Part shown: piece after piece, positions 24,283 through 33,441 of the stretch
How the letters are laid out: every line of letters starts with the position of its first letter
How positions within the stretch are numbered: the first letter of the stretch is position 1
Source of the DNA: Treponema sp.
GTDB taxonomy: Bacteria > Spirochaetota > Spirochaetia > Treponematales > Breznakiellaceae
DNA length: 33,441 bases
Direction: 5' to 3'
Assembly (NCBI GenBank): GCA_031278815.1
Contig: JAITJS010000032.1
Span: 1 to 33,441, forward strand
Position numbers and translations under genes: made by a program
Notes under the pieces: generated by a model
The model's input: the letters and a program-made list of their open reading frames with translations, nothing else
What the model was told of the DNA's origin: nothing
Databases searched by the model: none

Positions 24283-25155
24283 TTACCGGCGCCGTCCTTT
24301 GATCACCATCACATCGCCAAAGCCGAAGTGTTTTGCCCCCCGATCACAGAGCTGTTTAAGCCACTGAGGAGCGATTCCTGCGGCAAGACCGCCCCAGGTA
24401 CAGACCCGGACCACGTCAAAGCCGCAATCCCGTAAAAGCCGTGAAAGGGTTTTGATCGAAAAGAGAAAGAGGTGATCAAAAATAGCCGAGCGCCAGCGGT
24501 TTTTGAAAAGCCGTGCCTGGAATCCCCCGATATTGGGGGTGGTAAGCAGGAAGTATCCTCCTGGAAAGAGGATACGGTGCACTTCTCGGATAAAGGCACG
24601 GGGATCATTGAGATGCTCAATGAGATGGGAAGCGAGGACCACATCAAAGGTATGGCAGGGAAAATGATTCTCCCTAAGGGGAAGGGACCGAACATCAAGG
24701 TTCCGTACGGCTCGGGCGTAAGCCTGTGCAGAGGTACAGATCTCCACCCCGGTAGCCTCCCAACCCCGATCCTTTAGAATTTCCAGCAATGCCCCGGTGG
24801 CGCATCCCACGTCCAAGATGGCCCGGTGTCCTTGGGCAAAGAGGTCATTTTCAAGGGCTGTAAAACCTGCATCCTGTAAGGCCAGTTCCTGGAGCTGTAA
24901 GAAGGCTTTTTCATTGGCCAATTCGTAGGCAAGGTAATCTGCGCCATGTCCTTCCTGATAACGCCGGGCTACTTCCGAGGCAAGGGGTTGGGGATTCATC
25001 TGTACGAGGCCACAGTCGGCACAACGCACATACGTAAAGCCTTCACATGCAAGGGAAGGCCTCAAACGCGCTCCTCCACAGAGGATACAGGGGATAAGCC
25101 GACTTTGTTCACCGGTAACCGGGGTTGACCATGTTTTAAGGGGCCTTTTGAACAT
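24283..25155 (-). CDS. SAM-dependent methyltransferase with N-terminal zinc ribbon
   Basis: About 290 residues. Near the N-terminus CILCGG and CADCG (Cys23, Cys26, Cys45, Cys48 in the chosen form) make a zinc ribbon. The class I methyltransferase fold follows, with motif I ILDVGCATGALLEI (about 114-127), FDVVLASHLIEHLNDP (motif II/III area) and LFPGGYFLLTTPN. Such proteins often modify sugars, lipids or small acceptors, and this one cannot be assigned. I prefer ATG 25155; a TTG at 25173 is also in frame, and neither has a good ribosome binding site. It is convergent with guaD and downstream of the M23-like gene. Confidence 0.86.
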   Translation of the reverse strand: MFKRPLKTWSTPVTGEQSRLIPCILCGGARLRPSLACEGFTYVRCADCGLVQMNPQPLASEVARRYQEGHGADYLAYELANEKAFLQLQELALQDAGFTALENDLFAQGHRAILDVGCATGALLEILKDRGWEATGVEICTSAQAYARAVRNLDVRSLPLRENHFPCHTFDVVLASHLIEHLNDPRAFIREVHRILFPGGYFLLTTPNIGGFQARLFKNRWRSAIFDHLFLFSIKTLSRLLRDCGFDVVRVCTWGGLAAGIAPQWLKQLCDRGAKHFGFGDVMVIKGRRR

Positions 25156-25182
25156 TTTTCTATATCCATACAACAGCTATAA

Positions 25183-25200
25183 TTGGGAACCCGTTCCCAA
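25183..25200. repeat. Near-palindrome between the M23-like and methyltransferase genes
   Basis: TTGGGAAC (25183-25190) and GTTCCCAA (25193-25200) form a perfect 8-bp inverted repeat with 2 bp between. It lies just after one stop codon and just before the next start, with no T tract, so it may be an operator for the methyltransferase gene or a short stem at a transcript end. Confidence 0.5.
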
Positions 25201-25215
25201 ACCGCTAGGCCAAGC

Positions 25216-26139
25216 CTATTCCACGGTCAGCCGATACACCGCACTCTGAGCATTGCCGATTATATCCTGGGCAATGATTTCCAAGCTTACCTGGCCACGG
25301 GTAACCCATACTTCGCCGACCTCAAAGCCTGGTGCAGGGGCATAGACCTGCTTTACTGGCACGAGCCCATTGCGATACACTATAAGGATCCCATCCCGGG
25401 CAGAGTAGGTTTCAAAGGTGAGGGCCCCAATCTCACTACCGTTAACCGTACAGAGGATCCGGTGAGGCGCGAGGGCGTTTTCGTTGGGGCCAATCCGGGT
25501 ATCGGTGGCACTCACGCACACCGTATACTTGCCCTGGCTTATGCTGCTTATTTGATTCGGTTCAATGATGCGGCCTTCTGCATTGCGTAAGACCACCGAT
25601 TGAATCGTGGGAGCACGAGTATCCGGTAAGGGAGTAATAATCATCGAAGGGTTCACCCAGCAGCGTTCCTTCCGGTCAAATAAGGAAAAATGAAATCCCC
25701 GCCGTGTAGACCACCCTGAACGGCCCGCCACCCCTAAGACCGTCCCCTTTTCAAGCACCTGGGGAAGTTCCTGAAGCTTGGTATCTTCAAGGCGGCTGTA
25801 TATACTGATGAGTCCCTCCCCATGATCCAGGGCAACCCAGGCCCCCAAAGGGCTCGGCAACCGGGAAGCGGTATCGGACCCATAGTGGCTAAAGATCAGC
25901 TCTCCCCTATCGGCAGCATGCACTGGACCTTCAGATTCAAAGGAAGTCCCCAAGGTGGGCTTTCCCTGATCATTCCAGCCGAAATTGGTGGTTACCGTGA
26001 GGGCTTGCGCGGGCCAATCTATGGGGTAAACGAGCGTAGGGGCGGCAAAGGAGATGCTGAACCCCAGCATAAGGATGAGCAACAGCTTGTTCCCTACCCG
26101 GTTTGCATAGAGAGCCTTTGAGCCTGTGGATTTATACAT
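25216..26139 (-). CDS. Degenerate M23 (LytM-like) peptidase-fold exported protein
   Basis: A 307-residue protein with a signal segment at about 17-33 (LLLILMLGFSISFA) and an M23-like beta fold at about 45-175. The fold is recognisable from the order of strands (TTNFGWNDQGKPTLGTSFES, VHAADRGELIFS, WVALDHGEGLISIYSRL, GTVLGVAGRSG, GFHFSLFD). The zinc residues expected in HxxxD are absent (the segment is GTSFES), and the HxH motif reads HFS. It is probably not an active endopeptidase but a scaffold or activator, as known for EnvC/NlpD-type LytM proteins. A C-terminal region of about 130 residues is beta-rich. It starts 2 bp after the stop of the upstream gene. Confidence 0.75.
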   Translation of the reverse strand: MYKSTGSKALYANRVGNKLLLILMLGFSISFAAPTLVYPIDWPAQALTVTTNFGWNDQGKPTLGTSFESEGPVHAADRGELIFSHYGSDTASRLPSPLGAWVALDHGEGLISIYSRLEDTKLQELPQVLEKGTVLGVAGRSGWSTRRGFHFSLFDRKERCWVNPSMIITPLPDTRAPTIQSVVLRNAEGRIIEPNQISSISQGKYTVCVSATDTRIGPNENALAPHRILCTVNGSEIGALTFETYSARDGILIVYRNGLVPVKQVYAPAPGFEVGEVWVTRGQVSLEIIAQDIIGNAQSAVYRLTVE

Positions 26140-26141
26140 AG

Positions 26142-27233
26142 TTACCTCAACTCCAGTGCAAACGATGCCAAAGTCATGTTTCCTCCCACATACACGTGGG
26201 AACCCTGCCGACCAAGAAAGAAGGTTTTACTCGTGAAGGGGGCTTCAATGATAAGCGTACCGGGAAACCGAATCGCCACTAAGCGCTTTTCCAGCGATCC
26301 TTGAGCGGTGATGAGAAAGAGGAGATGCTCACTACCGCTTTCGTCAAGCATGATGATTTCTCCTTCTAGGGGCAGCTTCAGGCTGGTCCGGGAATGAATC
26401 TCATACAAGCCCAGGCCCCCTTGGCGTTCAAAGGCAACCCGGTTGTCGTTATCCACAAACTCTACATGAACCGGCCGTCTAAACCCCTCTTCTAAAAATT
26501 CATGGCTGACCACCTTGTATTCAATGCTTCCGCTCTCTCCATAGCGTTCCAAGAGGAGGAAGCGCTGAAGATCAATCCCCGAAAGGATTGCCAGCCGTAA
26601 GCCGTCTTGGGAGATAGCACACCCTTGGATCACGGAAATCCGGGAACCTCCGGGTTCAAAGAAAAAGACCCTCCTCCCTTTAGCATCCAAGAGTTCTACC
26701 GTACCATCTAATAAACCGGCTACGATAAGTCCTGCTGCGCCATCAATCGTGGTGAGCGTAGCGGCAAAATCATGGGTCCAGGCTATTGCCCCGGACTCAT
26801 CTATCCCCGAGAGGGAGTTGAGTTCTTTGCTAACCAGGAAGATGCGTTTATCCAGAAACAAGGGGTACCCTTGACCTTCCAGGATGCTGAGCATCGGTTT
26901 ATCCAGGGGGTTACGGACTTCAATCCTATTGGGGATGGGGTCATATTCAGCCCAGTTATCGGTTGATATGGAAACTTCCCCTTTCTTAACCCGGTTAATC
27001 GTAAAATTACCCTCTCTATTGACATAGCCGAAACGATTTCCCAATTGAAAGGGAAGCAAGCGAGGCGTATCTTCCCCCACTTCATGCTCTGCCAGGGAAT
27101 AATTCGATTCCAGAGAAATAAACCACTGAGGGGTCAAGACGGTTTCGACAGGAATAGGCTGGGCCGCAACAAAGACATACACTACAAAGCCTCCTGCCCC
27201 GAAAAGGATCCACTTTTTTGTTTTTTGCGTCAC
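26142..27233 (-). CDS. Membrane-anchored beta-propeller-like protein
   Basis: A 363-residue protein. An N-terminal hydrophobic stretch (about 8-24, WILFGAGGFVVYVFVAA) is an uncleaved anchor or signal. The rest consists of repeated short strands with patterns like FGYVNREGNF, TIDGAAGLIVAGLLDGTVELLDAKG and GCAISQDGLRLAILSG, as in WD40/PQQ-type propellers. The start codon is GTG at 27233 with only AAGG upstream. It shares a promoter and transcript with the M23-like gene, whose start is 2 bp after its stop. The pair probably acts in the envelope. Function is unknown. Confidence 0.78.
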   Translation of the reverse strand: MTQKTKKWILFGAGGFVVYVFVAAQPIPVETVLTPQWFISLESNYSLAEHEVGEDTPRLLPFQLGNRFGYVNREGNFTINRVKKGEVSISTDNWAEYDPIPNRIEVRNPLDKPMLSILEGQGYPLFLDKRIFLVSKELNSLSGIDESGAIAWTHDFAATLTTIDGAAGLIVAGLLDGTVELLDAKGRRVFFFEPGGSRISVIQGCAISQDGLRLAILSGIDLQRFLLLERYGESGSIEYKVVSHEFLEEGFRRPVHVEFVDNDNRVAFERQGGLGLYEIHSRTSLKLPLEGEIIMLDESGSEHLLFLITAQGSLEKRLVAIRFPGTLIIEAPFTSKTFFLGRQGSHVYVGGNMTLASFALELR

Positions 27234-27259
27234 CGAAACTTCAACCTTACTATAAAACT

Positions 27260-27427
27260 TTAGAGTGTAATACTATATTCTTGGCCTTGTTCTGTCAACA
27301 CTCCGCATGGTATCACCGGTACTTTACCTCGTAACACGAAACTTCCCCCTCCGGTAGTTTTGAGAAAAAATCTTTTAGCCTGTTCCTGTAGGGCATCTAT
27401 TTCACGGAACCTATCGGCATCCCTCCC
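27260..27427 (-). other. Possible small ORF or gene remnant
   Basis: A frame of 55 codons is open on the minus strand between 27427 and the TAA at 27262-27260. It has no ATG; a GTG at 27337 lies 9-10 nt after GGAGG and gives 25 codons beginning VLRGKVPVIPCG. The frame ends across the promoter of the next gene. It could be a short real gene, a relic of a larger one or chance. No other gene is visible in this 250-bp gap. Confidence 0.3.
27270..27298 (-). promoter_or_regulatory. Promoter of the propeller/M23-like gene pair
   Basis: TTGACA (minus 27298-27293), a 17-bp spacer and TAGTAT (27275-27270). Start at about 27263, giving a leader of about 30 nt to the GTG at 27233. The -35 is perfect and the -10 has two mismatches. 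Confidence 0.72.
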
Positions 27428-27483
27428 TTAGCCCATCCAAGCTGAAGCAGAGATCTTGAATGAGGCCGTGAGCCAAGAAAAAA

Positions 27484-28332
27484 TCACTTAGAACAGGCCT
27501 GGATATTTTGCTGGAACACGATGAGCATCTTCCGAATATCCTCTTTACCGCGGTTCGATTGGCGTATCATGGTACTCAAGGTTTCATTTATGCAGTCGTA
27601 CTCTGCAAAGGTTGAGTCCAGAGCGTTAAGGTCCTTGTTCACCGTCTCTACGATAGTCTGTTCACTGCTGTTAATGGACACCAGTTTCTCAATCATCAGT
27701 TTACCCTGTTCCACCTCTCCTTTCATGCTGTCCATTTCCCCGGCCAAATGGTTTATCTTCTTGATGAGTTCCTCGATATTCCCAGAAATCGCCGCTACCG
27801 CGTCTTTGGTCGTTATGGCATGTTTACGGATCTCTCCGGCCACCACCGCAAAACCCTTCCCTGCAGCCCCTGCCCGGGCCGCCTCAATGGAAGCATTGAG
27901 GGCCAAGACATTGGTGATCTCCGTAATGTTATGGATCACCGAGAGGTTCTCCCCCGCGGCTTTAGCAATGCCCTGTAACTCATCGGTCAACACAAAAGAC
28001 TTACGAAAACCGCCGTCAATGACCTTATAGCCCTGGTTTATAGTATCCGCATACTGCTGGCTGTCTTTGAAGGAACCAATGAAGGAGCGGGTACTGGTTT
28101 GAAAGGAACTTTGTACCTGCTTCATCACCCCTGAAACCCGAATAAAGGTATCGTTGAGGTACTGCATGGTCGTATGCAGCAGCTCAACCCGGGAGAAGAT
28201 TTCAAACATCAAGGATGACAGTTTGCTGCTGAGATAATGCACGATCCGCTTCATCTTGAGGGTGAAATGTTCGTTTCCTGGGGGCCTGTCTTTGGTCTGC
28301 TCAAGAAAGGTCTGGGTCTGCTGGGTACTCAT
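27484..28332 (-). CDS. Soluble chemoreceptor signalling-domain protein
   Basis: A 282-residue protein with no membrane segment. The hairpin tip [38 protein letters not shown] (about 135-171) is the part of methyl-accepting proteins that binds CheW and CheA. The helical stretches on either side are short, about 110-130 residues each, so this is a small cytoplasmic receptor signalling rod. It has no sensor domain of its own. Its ATG follows directly on the stop of the FIST gene (TAG then ATG) with GGAGG inside that gene's end, so the two are translated together. The likely reading is that the FIST protein is its sensor partner. Confidence 0.9.
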   Translation of the reverse strand: MSTQQTQTFLEQTKDRPPGNEHFTLKMKRIVHYLSSKLSSLMFEIFSRVELLHTTMQYLNDTFIRVSGVMKQVQSSFQTSTRSFIGSFKDSQQYADTINQGYKVIDGGFRKSFVLTDELQGIAKAAGENLSVIHNITEITNVLALNASIEAARAGAAGKGFAVVAGEIRKHAITTKDAVAAISGNIEELIKKINHLAGEMDSMKGEVEQGKLMIEKLVSINSSEQTIVETVNKDLNALDSTFAEYDCINETLSTMIRQSNRGKEDIRKMLIVFQQNIQACSK

Positions 28333-29445
28333 CTAGGGCCTCCCAAAAAAGATCGCGGTTAAGGTCTGGTTATGGTGGGTAAATAACTCCTCTCCATAGG
28401 TGGTAAAGCCGATAAAGGGGAGGTGCTTAAACATGTTGTTGAACGCTTCGATTTTGTTGAGGGCCTTGAGTTCCAGCAGCCTGAAAGTGCAGTTAAACAA
28501 GATCGCCCCTTGCAACTGGGACAGGTATGATGATGCATCCTGTAATGCGTTCCGGGCATCTGCTATGATGTCTCCCCGCTTTAAAAGATGCAAAGTGGTG
28601 CCTGCTTCTATATAGCAATAAAACAGAAGTCCCCTTCCCTCGATAACACTGTGCATACTGCGGCAATAGACCGTGTTACCGGAGACCACCCCCAAAGGAT
28701 TGTTTGCAAATATCTGGAAGCCAAGCCGGTCAAGCCGCTCCACGCCTACCAGGTTGGCATAATAGGAAGCCGCAGGTTCTCCATTAATTTCCCAGACAAT
28801 CCGCTGCTTTGCGTCAGCCTTGGTTACTACCATGGAAGCGGTCCCTGGGGTAAGATGGACATAGTGGTTGTAATAAAAGGGTATCTTCATCTTCATAACC
28901 AAAAGCACCAGGCCATCAGGGGAAAGCTGCTCATCCAGGCCTACCAAGGTTTTGGTAAAGCTCATCTCATCCGCAGCGGCCCCTCCTATAAAAGGCAGAT
29001 TCAAATGGGCTTCCAGGCTTAATTCCTGCATGAGTACTTCCCCCTGGCTCAACCCATCCAAGAGGACGATACCGAGGTAGTCATCGGGGTTGATGTTTCG
29101 GTAGCCGAGCTTCTGTTTGAGTTCGGCTATGGCGGCCCGGGCGCTCTTAGTGGGGTCTGCCTTGATTCCCTCCTTGAGGGTAACAAAGACCTCTTCCACT
29201 TCATCGGCTCCTAAGGACAGGGCCACTATGCCTTTTTCCATTGGCCCTGTAGTACACCAGCCTCCCTGCATAGACGCTCCCACACAGATTGCTTGTGGGA
29301 AGGCCCGTTTCAGCGCCTTCTGGGGTTCAAACCGTTCATATTCCACTGAAAAGAAGTAGATCACCACCTTAATCCGAGGCTGTTCTATCTCTTTGAGCAG
29401 GCCGTCCATATCATAGTTTTGACGGCCTCCAACCTTGATACCCAT
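28333..29445 (-). CDS. FIST-domain sensory protein
   Basis: A 370-residue protein matching FIST_N followed by FIST_C, a domain pair thought to bind small ligands such as amino acids or their derivatives in bacterial signalling proteins. It has VIYFFSVEYERFEPQ, the glycine-rich ICVGASMQGGWCTTGP, LPFIGGAAADEMSF and the C-terminal GAILFNCTFR with HLPFIGFTTYGEEL, which I recognise as the strand and loop pattern of the family. There are no membrane segments. It starts 20 bp after the upstream chemoreceptor gene and its stop abuts the soluble signalling-domain gene. FIST domains are usually fused to an MCP or kinase. Here the output domain is a separate polypeptide. Confidence 0.88.
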   Translation of the reverse strand: MGIKVGGRQNYDMDGLLKEIEQPRIKVVIYFFSVEYERFEPQKALKRAFPQAICVGASMQGGWCTTGPMEKGIVALSLGADEVEEVFVTLKEGIKADPTKSARAAIAELKQKLGYRNINPDDYLGIVLLDGLSQGEVLMQELSLEAHLNLPFIGGAAADEMSFTKTLVGLDEQLSPDGLVLLVMKMKIPFYYNHYVHLTPGTASMVVTKADAKQRIVWEINGEPAASYYANLVGVERLDRLGFQIFANNPLGVVSGNTVYCRSMHSVIEGRGLLFYCYIEAGTTLHLLKRGDIIADARNALQDASSYLSQLQGAILFNCTFRLLELKALNKIEAFNNMFKHLPFIGFTTYGEELFTHHNQTLTAIFFGRP

Positions 29446-29465
29446 AGGTTCTCCTTATTAAAGTC

Positions 29466-31661
29466 TTATACTCTAAATTGAGCGGTTAAATTACGGAGTT
29501 TTCGGACAATCCTGGAATTCTTATTTGACCCTTCGGTAATATGCGTAACCGTCTTATCGATATTGCCGGTAAACTCGGCAATCCCCCGGGTGCTTTGCTG
29601 TACCTGCCGTGAACCCGTTTCCAGATGGCCCATGGCCTTGAGAATCCCTGCAGAGTCGGCGTTAATTCCCGCTGATTCATCCCGGATCTGCAGGGTGTTC
29701 TGCTGAATCAGTTCCAGGGCTTCTAATACCTGGCTGCTTCCTTGCGTCTGTTCAGTCATAGCTTGGGAGATTTCCTCAACCAGGGTATAGACCTGGGTAA
29801 TGTGCTGGGAAATCTGGTTAAAGGTGCTGTCGGTGTTGGCCGAAGCCTTGACGATTTCGTTAATGGTAGCAATACTCTGTTTCAGATCATCCCGGATCAG
29901 CTTGGATTGCCGAGCCGAGTTTTCCGCCAGTTTAGCAATTTCACTGGCCACTACCGCAAAGCCCCGGCCCGCGATTCCTGCATGGGCCGCTTCTATGGCA
30001 GCGTTCATGGCCAAAAGGTTGGTCTTGGAGGCAATGGTATTGATCACCTTATTGGTCTCCACAAGCTGGGAGGACTGTTGCGCTAAGGCTTGTACCAAAA
30101 CCATAACCTGGGTGAGGTTCTGCTTGCCATGCTCCGATACAGAGATAAGTTCCTGGAACAGGGTCTTCAGCTGGAGGCTATGCTGGGAAATGGAGGCGAT
30201 ATTCGTAGCCATTTGATGCACTGCTGCAGAGGATTGGATAATCGCCGCCGTCTGGGATTCAATTTTCTGAGAAAGGGTATCAATGCTGCAGGTAATCTGC
30301 CGGACAAAGCCGGTGGTCTCGTTTATCACAAGCCCTTGTTCATCGGTCTCTTCATAGAGATGGCTGATATTGGTACTAATGGCGGATACTTCCATGGCTA
30401 TATGGGCGGAGTACTGCTCAAGCTCCTGGGAAAGCTCCTCAATATGCACTTCCTGGTCCATAAGTTCTTGGATTAGGCTTTGGAGGGTGTTCATAAACGT
30501 ATTAAAATAAGTGCTTACCTCGGCAACCTCATCGTTCCCTATGACGGTCAGGCGCTGGGTGAGATCCCCTGAACCGCGGGATATGTCATGCAGGGTAGCC
30601 GCAGTATGGGCAATGGGGGTAACGATCCGGGTATTGAGGATGAAGGTCGCCACCCCTACCAGGAGGATGATCCCCAGCAAAAAAAACAGGGTGATGAACT
30701 TCATATCGTACAATGCCGCGTAGAGCACTTGATCGGGGATGGTCAACACCACTTCGTAGTCGGTTCCAGGAACCAAGGCCCTGGTCATGACCTGGGCTTT
30801 CCGGGTTTCCTCGTGCTTAAAAAGGGTATACCGCATACCCCGCTCCTGTAAATCTTTCAGGGCTTCCACCATTGGGGGGGAGAGATTTGCTAGGGTAATG
30901 TCCTCGTTAATTTGTAAGGCTTTTTCCACATACCGGGAACGGTCCGGATCGTATTCCCGGACGGTCGCAACTGATCCGGAACGGGTTACCAGGAACAGGC
31001 TCGCCTGGCTTCCAAAATTGGTATAAATATCCCCGGTAATCTCATCAAGGAGACTGCTTAAGGTGCCTGCGTTAAGCATCAGGGCAAAAAGGCCTGCGTT
31101 CCTGCCTTCCGGGGTTTGGACCGTAACAGCCACGATGATCTGTTTCTGCCCGGTGGACCGGGAAAGATTGGGATTGGCTACAAAGGTCTTATAGGCCCCC
31201 TGGGGATTCTGGGTAATCAACTGCTCAAAGTAGTCCCTGCTGATCAAGAGAGTCGGTTTAGCCTGGGGGTCTTCATTGTTCGCGCTTACCAGGCCCTCCA
31301 AGGCGGGATTCCCCGGATTATCCGAACGGTAATAGGAACCTTCCAGCCTGACCAGCATATAGGTATCTATGGCATCTACGGTGGAGAGCTTCTTCAAGGA
31401 AGCCTCCATTGCCTGGGTAACCAAGGGCCAATTCATAGCCTGGACTTCAGGATACAGGGCGCAGGACTGGGCAAAGCCCAGCTTTTCCGCAAAGAAACTG
31501 CTCACATCACTGGCGATGGTTTTTGCATATTCTTCGAGAAAGCCACGGGCATTCTGCCGGATGGTTTCACCGGATTTAGAAAGTATGAAAAACATCCCTA
31601 ACAGAAAAGGAACTATCGAAATCAGGATAAACGTAAAGGCCAGTTTTTTTTTCAGTCGCAT
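29466..31661 (-). CDS. Methyl-accepting chemotaxis protein with a Cache-type periplasmic sensor
   Basis: A 731-residue transmembrane receptor. TM1 is at about 7-27, a periplasmic region of about 290 residues (28-320) looks like a double Cache sensor, and TM2 is at about 322-342. A HAMP domain (about 343-395, with GDLTQRL and [15 protein letters not shown]) follows. The signalling hairpin has the tip [42 protein letters not shown] around 540-580. His in AIEAAHAG in place of Arg is a variant I associate with spirochaete receptors. The C-terminus ends in [12 protein letters not shown] without a CheR-docking pentapeptide. The start has AAGGAGAG upstream. It is the first gene of the operon with the FIST and soluble signalling genes. 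Confidence 0.95.
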   Translation of the reverse strand: MRLKKKLAFTFILISIVPFLLGMFFILSKSGETIRQNARGFLEEYAKTIASDVSSFFAEKLGFAQSCALYPEVQAMNWPLVTQAMEASLKKLSTVDAIDTYMLVRLEGSYYRSDNPGNPALEGLVSANNEDPQAKPTLLISRDYFEQLITQNPQGAYKTFVANPNLSRSTGQKQIIVAVTVQTPEGRNAGLFALMLNAGTLSSLLDEITGDIYTNFGSQASLFLVTRSGSVATVREYDPDRSRYVEKALQINEDITLANLSPPMVEALKDLQERGMRYTLFKHEETRKAQVMTRALVPGTDYEVVLTIPDQVLYAALYDMKFITLFFLLGIILLVGVATFILNTRIVTPIAHTAATLHDISRGSGDLTQRLTVIGNDEVAEVSTYFNTFMNTLQSLIQELMDQEVHIEELSQELEQYSAHIAMEVSAISTNISHLYEETDEQGLVINETTGFVRQITCSIDTLSQKIESQTAAIIQSSAAVHQMATNIASISQHSLQLKTLFQELISVSEHGKQNLTQVMVLVQALAQQSSQLVETNKVINTIASKTNLLAMNAAIEAAHAGIAGRGFAVVASEIAKLAENSARQSKLIRDDLKQSIATINEIVKASANTDSTFNQISQHITQVYTLVEEISQAMTEQTQGSSQVLEALELIQQNTLQIRDESAGINADSAGILKAMGHLETGSRQVQQSTRGIAEFTGNIDKTVTHITEGSNKNSRIVRKLRNLTAQFRV

Positions 31662-32071
31662 GATACTCTCCTTAAAACCTTGTTGATGAATTACAAGGAC
31701 ATCGAATTACAAAGCATAGAAGGCATTACATGGTCGTCTACTTACGGTAGATTGGTATATTCAAGCATAGAATAATCCAGACCGTCAAGAACACTTTCCT
31801 GGGAATCAGGGCAACCCCATTTAAAAATATATTTCTTTAGGTAATAAAGACTGACCTGCATGGTATCTATGAGAATCTATTTCCTATTTTAATAAGGAAT
31901 TAAGAAAGTATATACTGCGGCCCTGTCTAAGAATCGCGTGTGCGGGTACCTTCTTTGCATGACCTGCTTCCAGGGCCCCAGAAAATGCACGAAGCCCCTA
32001 TTACTGGAGCTTGTTCCAAAACTTCAGTTTTGGAACAGCCTCACTGGTATGCCTCTTTTTTTGATGCTTTG
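31662..32071. other. Intergenic region between the chemoreceptor and TetR-type genes
   Basis: About 410 bp between divergent genes before the TetR promoter. No gene is apparent on either strand. I found no good sigma-70 or sigma-28 promoter for the chemoreceptor. The only clear structure is the hairpin at 32012-32037. Confidence 0.55.
32012..32037. repeat. Perfect 12-bp inverted repeat with 2-nt loop
   Basis: TGTTCCAAAACT (32012-32023), TC, then AGTTTTGGAACA (32026-32037). It may be an operator for a dimeric regulator, a terminator stem or one copy of a dispersed repeat. No T tract follows directly. Confidence 0.6.
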
Positions 32072-32100
32072 TTGCCTTCTGCTTCATTAATGGTTATTAT
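32072..32100 (+). promoter_or_regulatory. Promoter of the double-TetR gene
   Basis: TTGCCT (32072-32077), a 17-bp spacer and TATTAT (32095-32100). The predicted start lies at about 32107, inside the following palindrome, so a bound repressor would block transcription. Confidence 0.6.
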
Positions 32101-32128
32101 ATAAGTTAACGACCGGTCGGTAACTTAT
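32101..32128. promoter_or_regulatory. 28-bp near-perfect palindrome, candidate operator of the TetR-type regulator
   Basis: ATAAGTTA and TAACTTAT flank the self-complementary core CGACCGGTCG. Only one symmetric base pair is mismatched in 28 bp. The core is similar to GACCGGTCGGT-type operators of TetR/AcrR repressors. It sits at the transcription start of the regulator gene and 22 bp before its ATG, which predicts autoregulation. Confidence 0.7.
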
Positions 32129-32150
32129 AGCGGACCTGAGCGTATGCCTT

Positions 32151-33441
<1,291 letters not shown>

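Overview
The window looks like chromosome of a free-living or gut-dwelling spirochaete of the genus Treponema. I infer this from gene content: a very long GreA-type protein with a large helical N-terminal region, VWA and WD40-like treponemal exported proteins, chemoreceptors with the [12 protein letters not shown]-type tip, a DUF3782 nuclease and [FeFe]-hydrogenase maturation. By eye, base composition is near 50% G+C. A termite-gut treponeme is the best guess but is not proven. There are no tRNA or rRNA genes and no CRISPR array. The right edge ends in 69 consecutive G bases, which is probably an assembly artefact at a contig end.

Layout. (1) 451-5755, minus strand: a near-consensus promoter, a structured leader with a strong intrinsic terminator, a 24-codon upstream ORF, hydG, an orphan PLP-dependent lyase/synthase, threonine synthase, and then an ATC-hydrolase-like gene after a palindromic repeat. 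(2) 5889-12862, minus: a VWA membrane protein, a GreA-domain protein whose promoter abuts a perfect 18-bp palindrome, a TPR protein and gltD without gltB. (3) 13092-16276: a nested inverted-repeat element, a lipoprotein serpin (+), an alpha/beta hydrolase (+) and a convergent acyl-ACP thioesterase (-). (4) 16457-17973: two decayed ISAs1-type transposase pieces flanking a DUF3782 PD-(D/E)XK protein. (5) 18043-24248, plus: an xdhABC xanthine dehydrogenase operon, an exported protein, a DUF192 protein and guanine deaminase, which together form a purine-salvage or purine-degradation unit. (6) 24283-27298, minus: a methyltransferase, a degenerate M23 protein and a beta-propeller-like protein. (7) 27484-31661, minus: a chemosensory operon of Cache-type chemoreceptor, FIST sensor protein and soluble chemoreceptor signalling protein. 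(8) 32072-33372, plus: a protein with two TetR DNA-binding domains in one chain, preceded by a 28-bp near-perfect palindrome at its own promoter.

The most unusual items are the hydG leader with its attenuator and its short ORF resembling the start of the TM1266-type hydrogenase regulator, the double-TetR protein with its operator, the split FIST/chemoreceptor pair, and the lipoprotein serpin with an inhibitory-type reactive loop. All functional calls come from reading motifs by eye. No database search was run.
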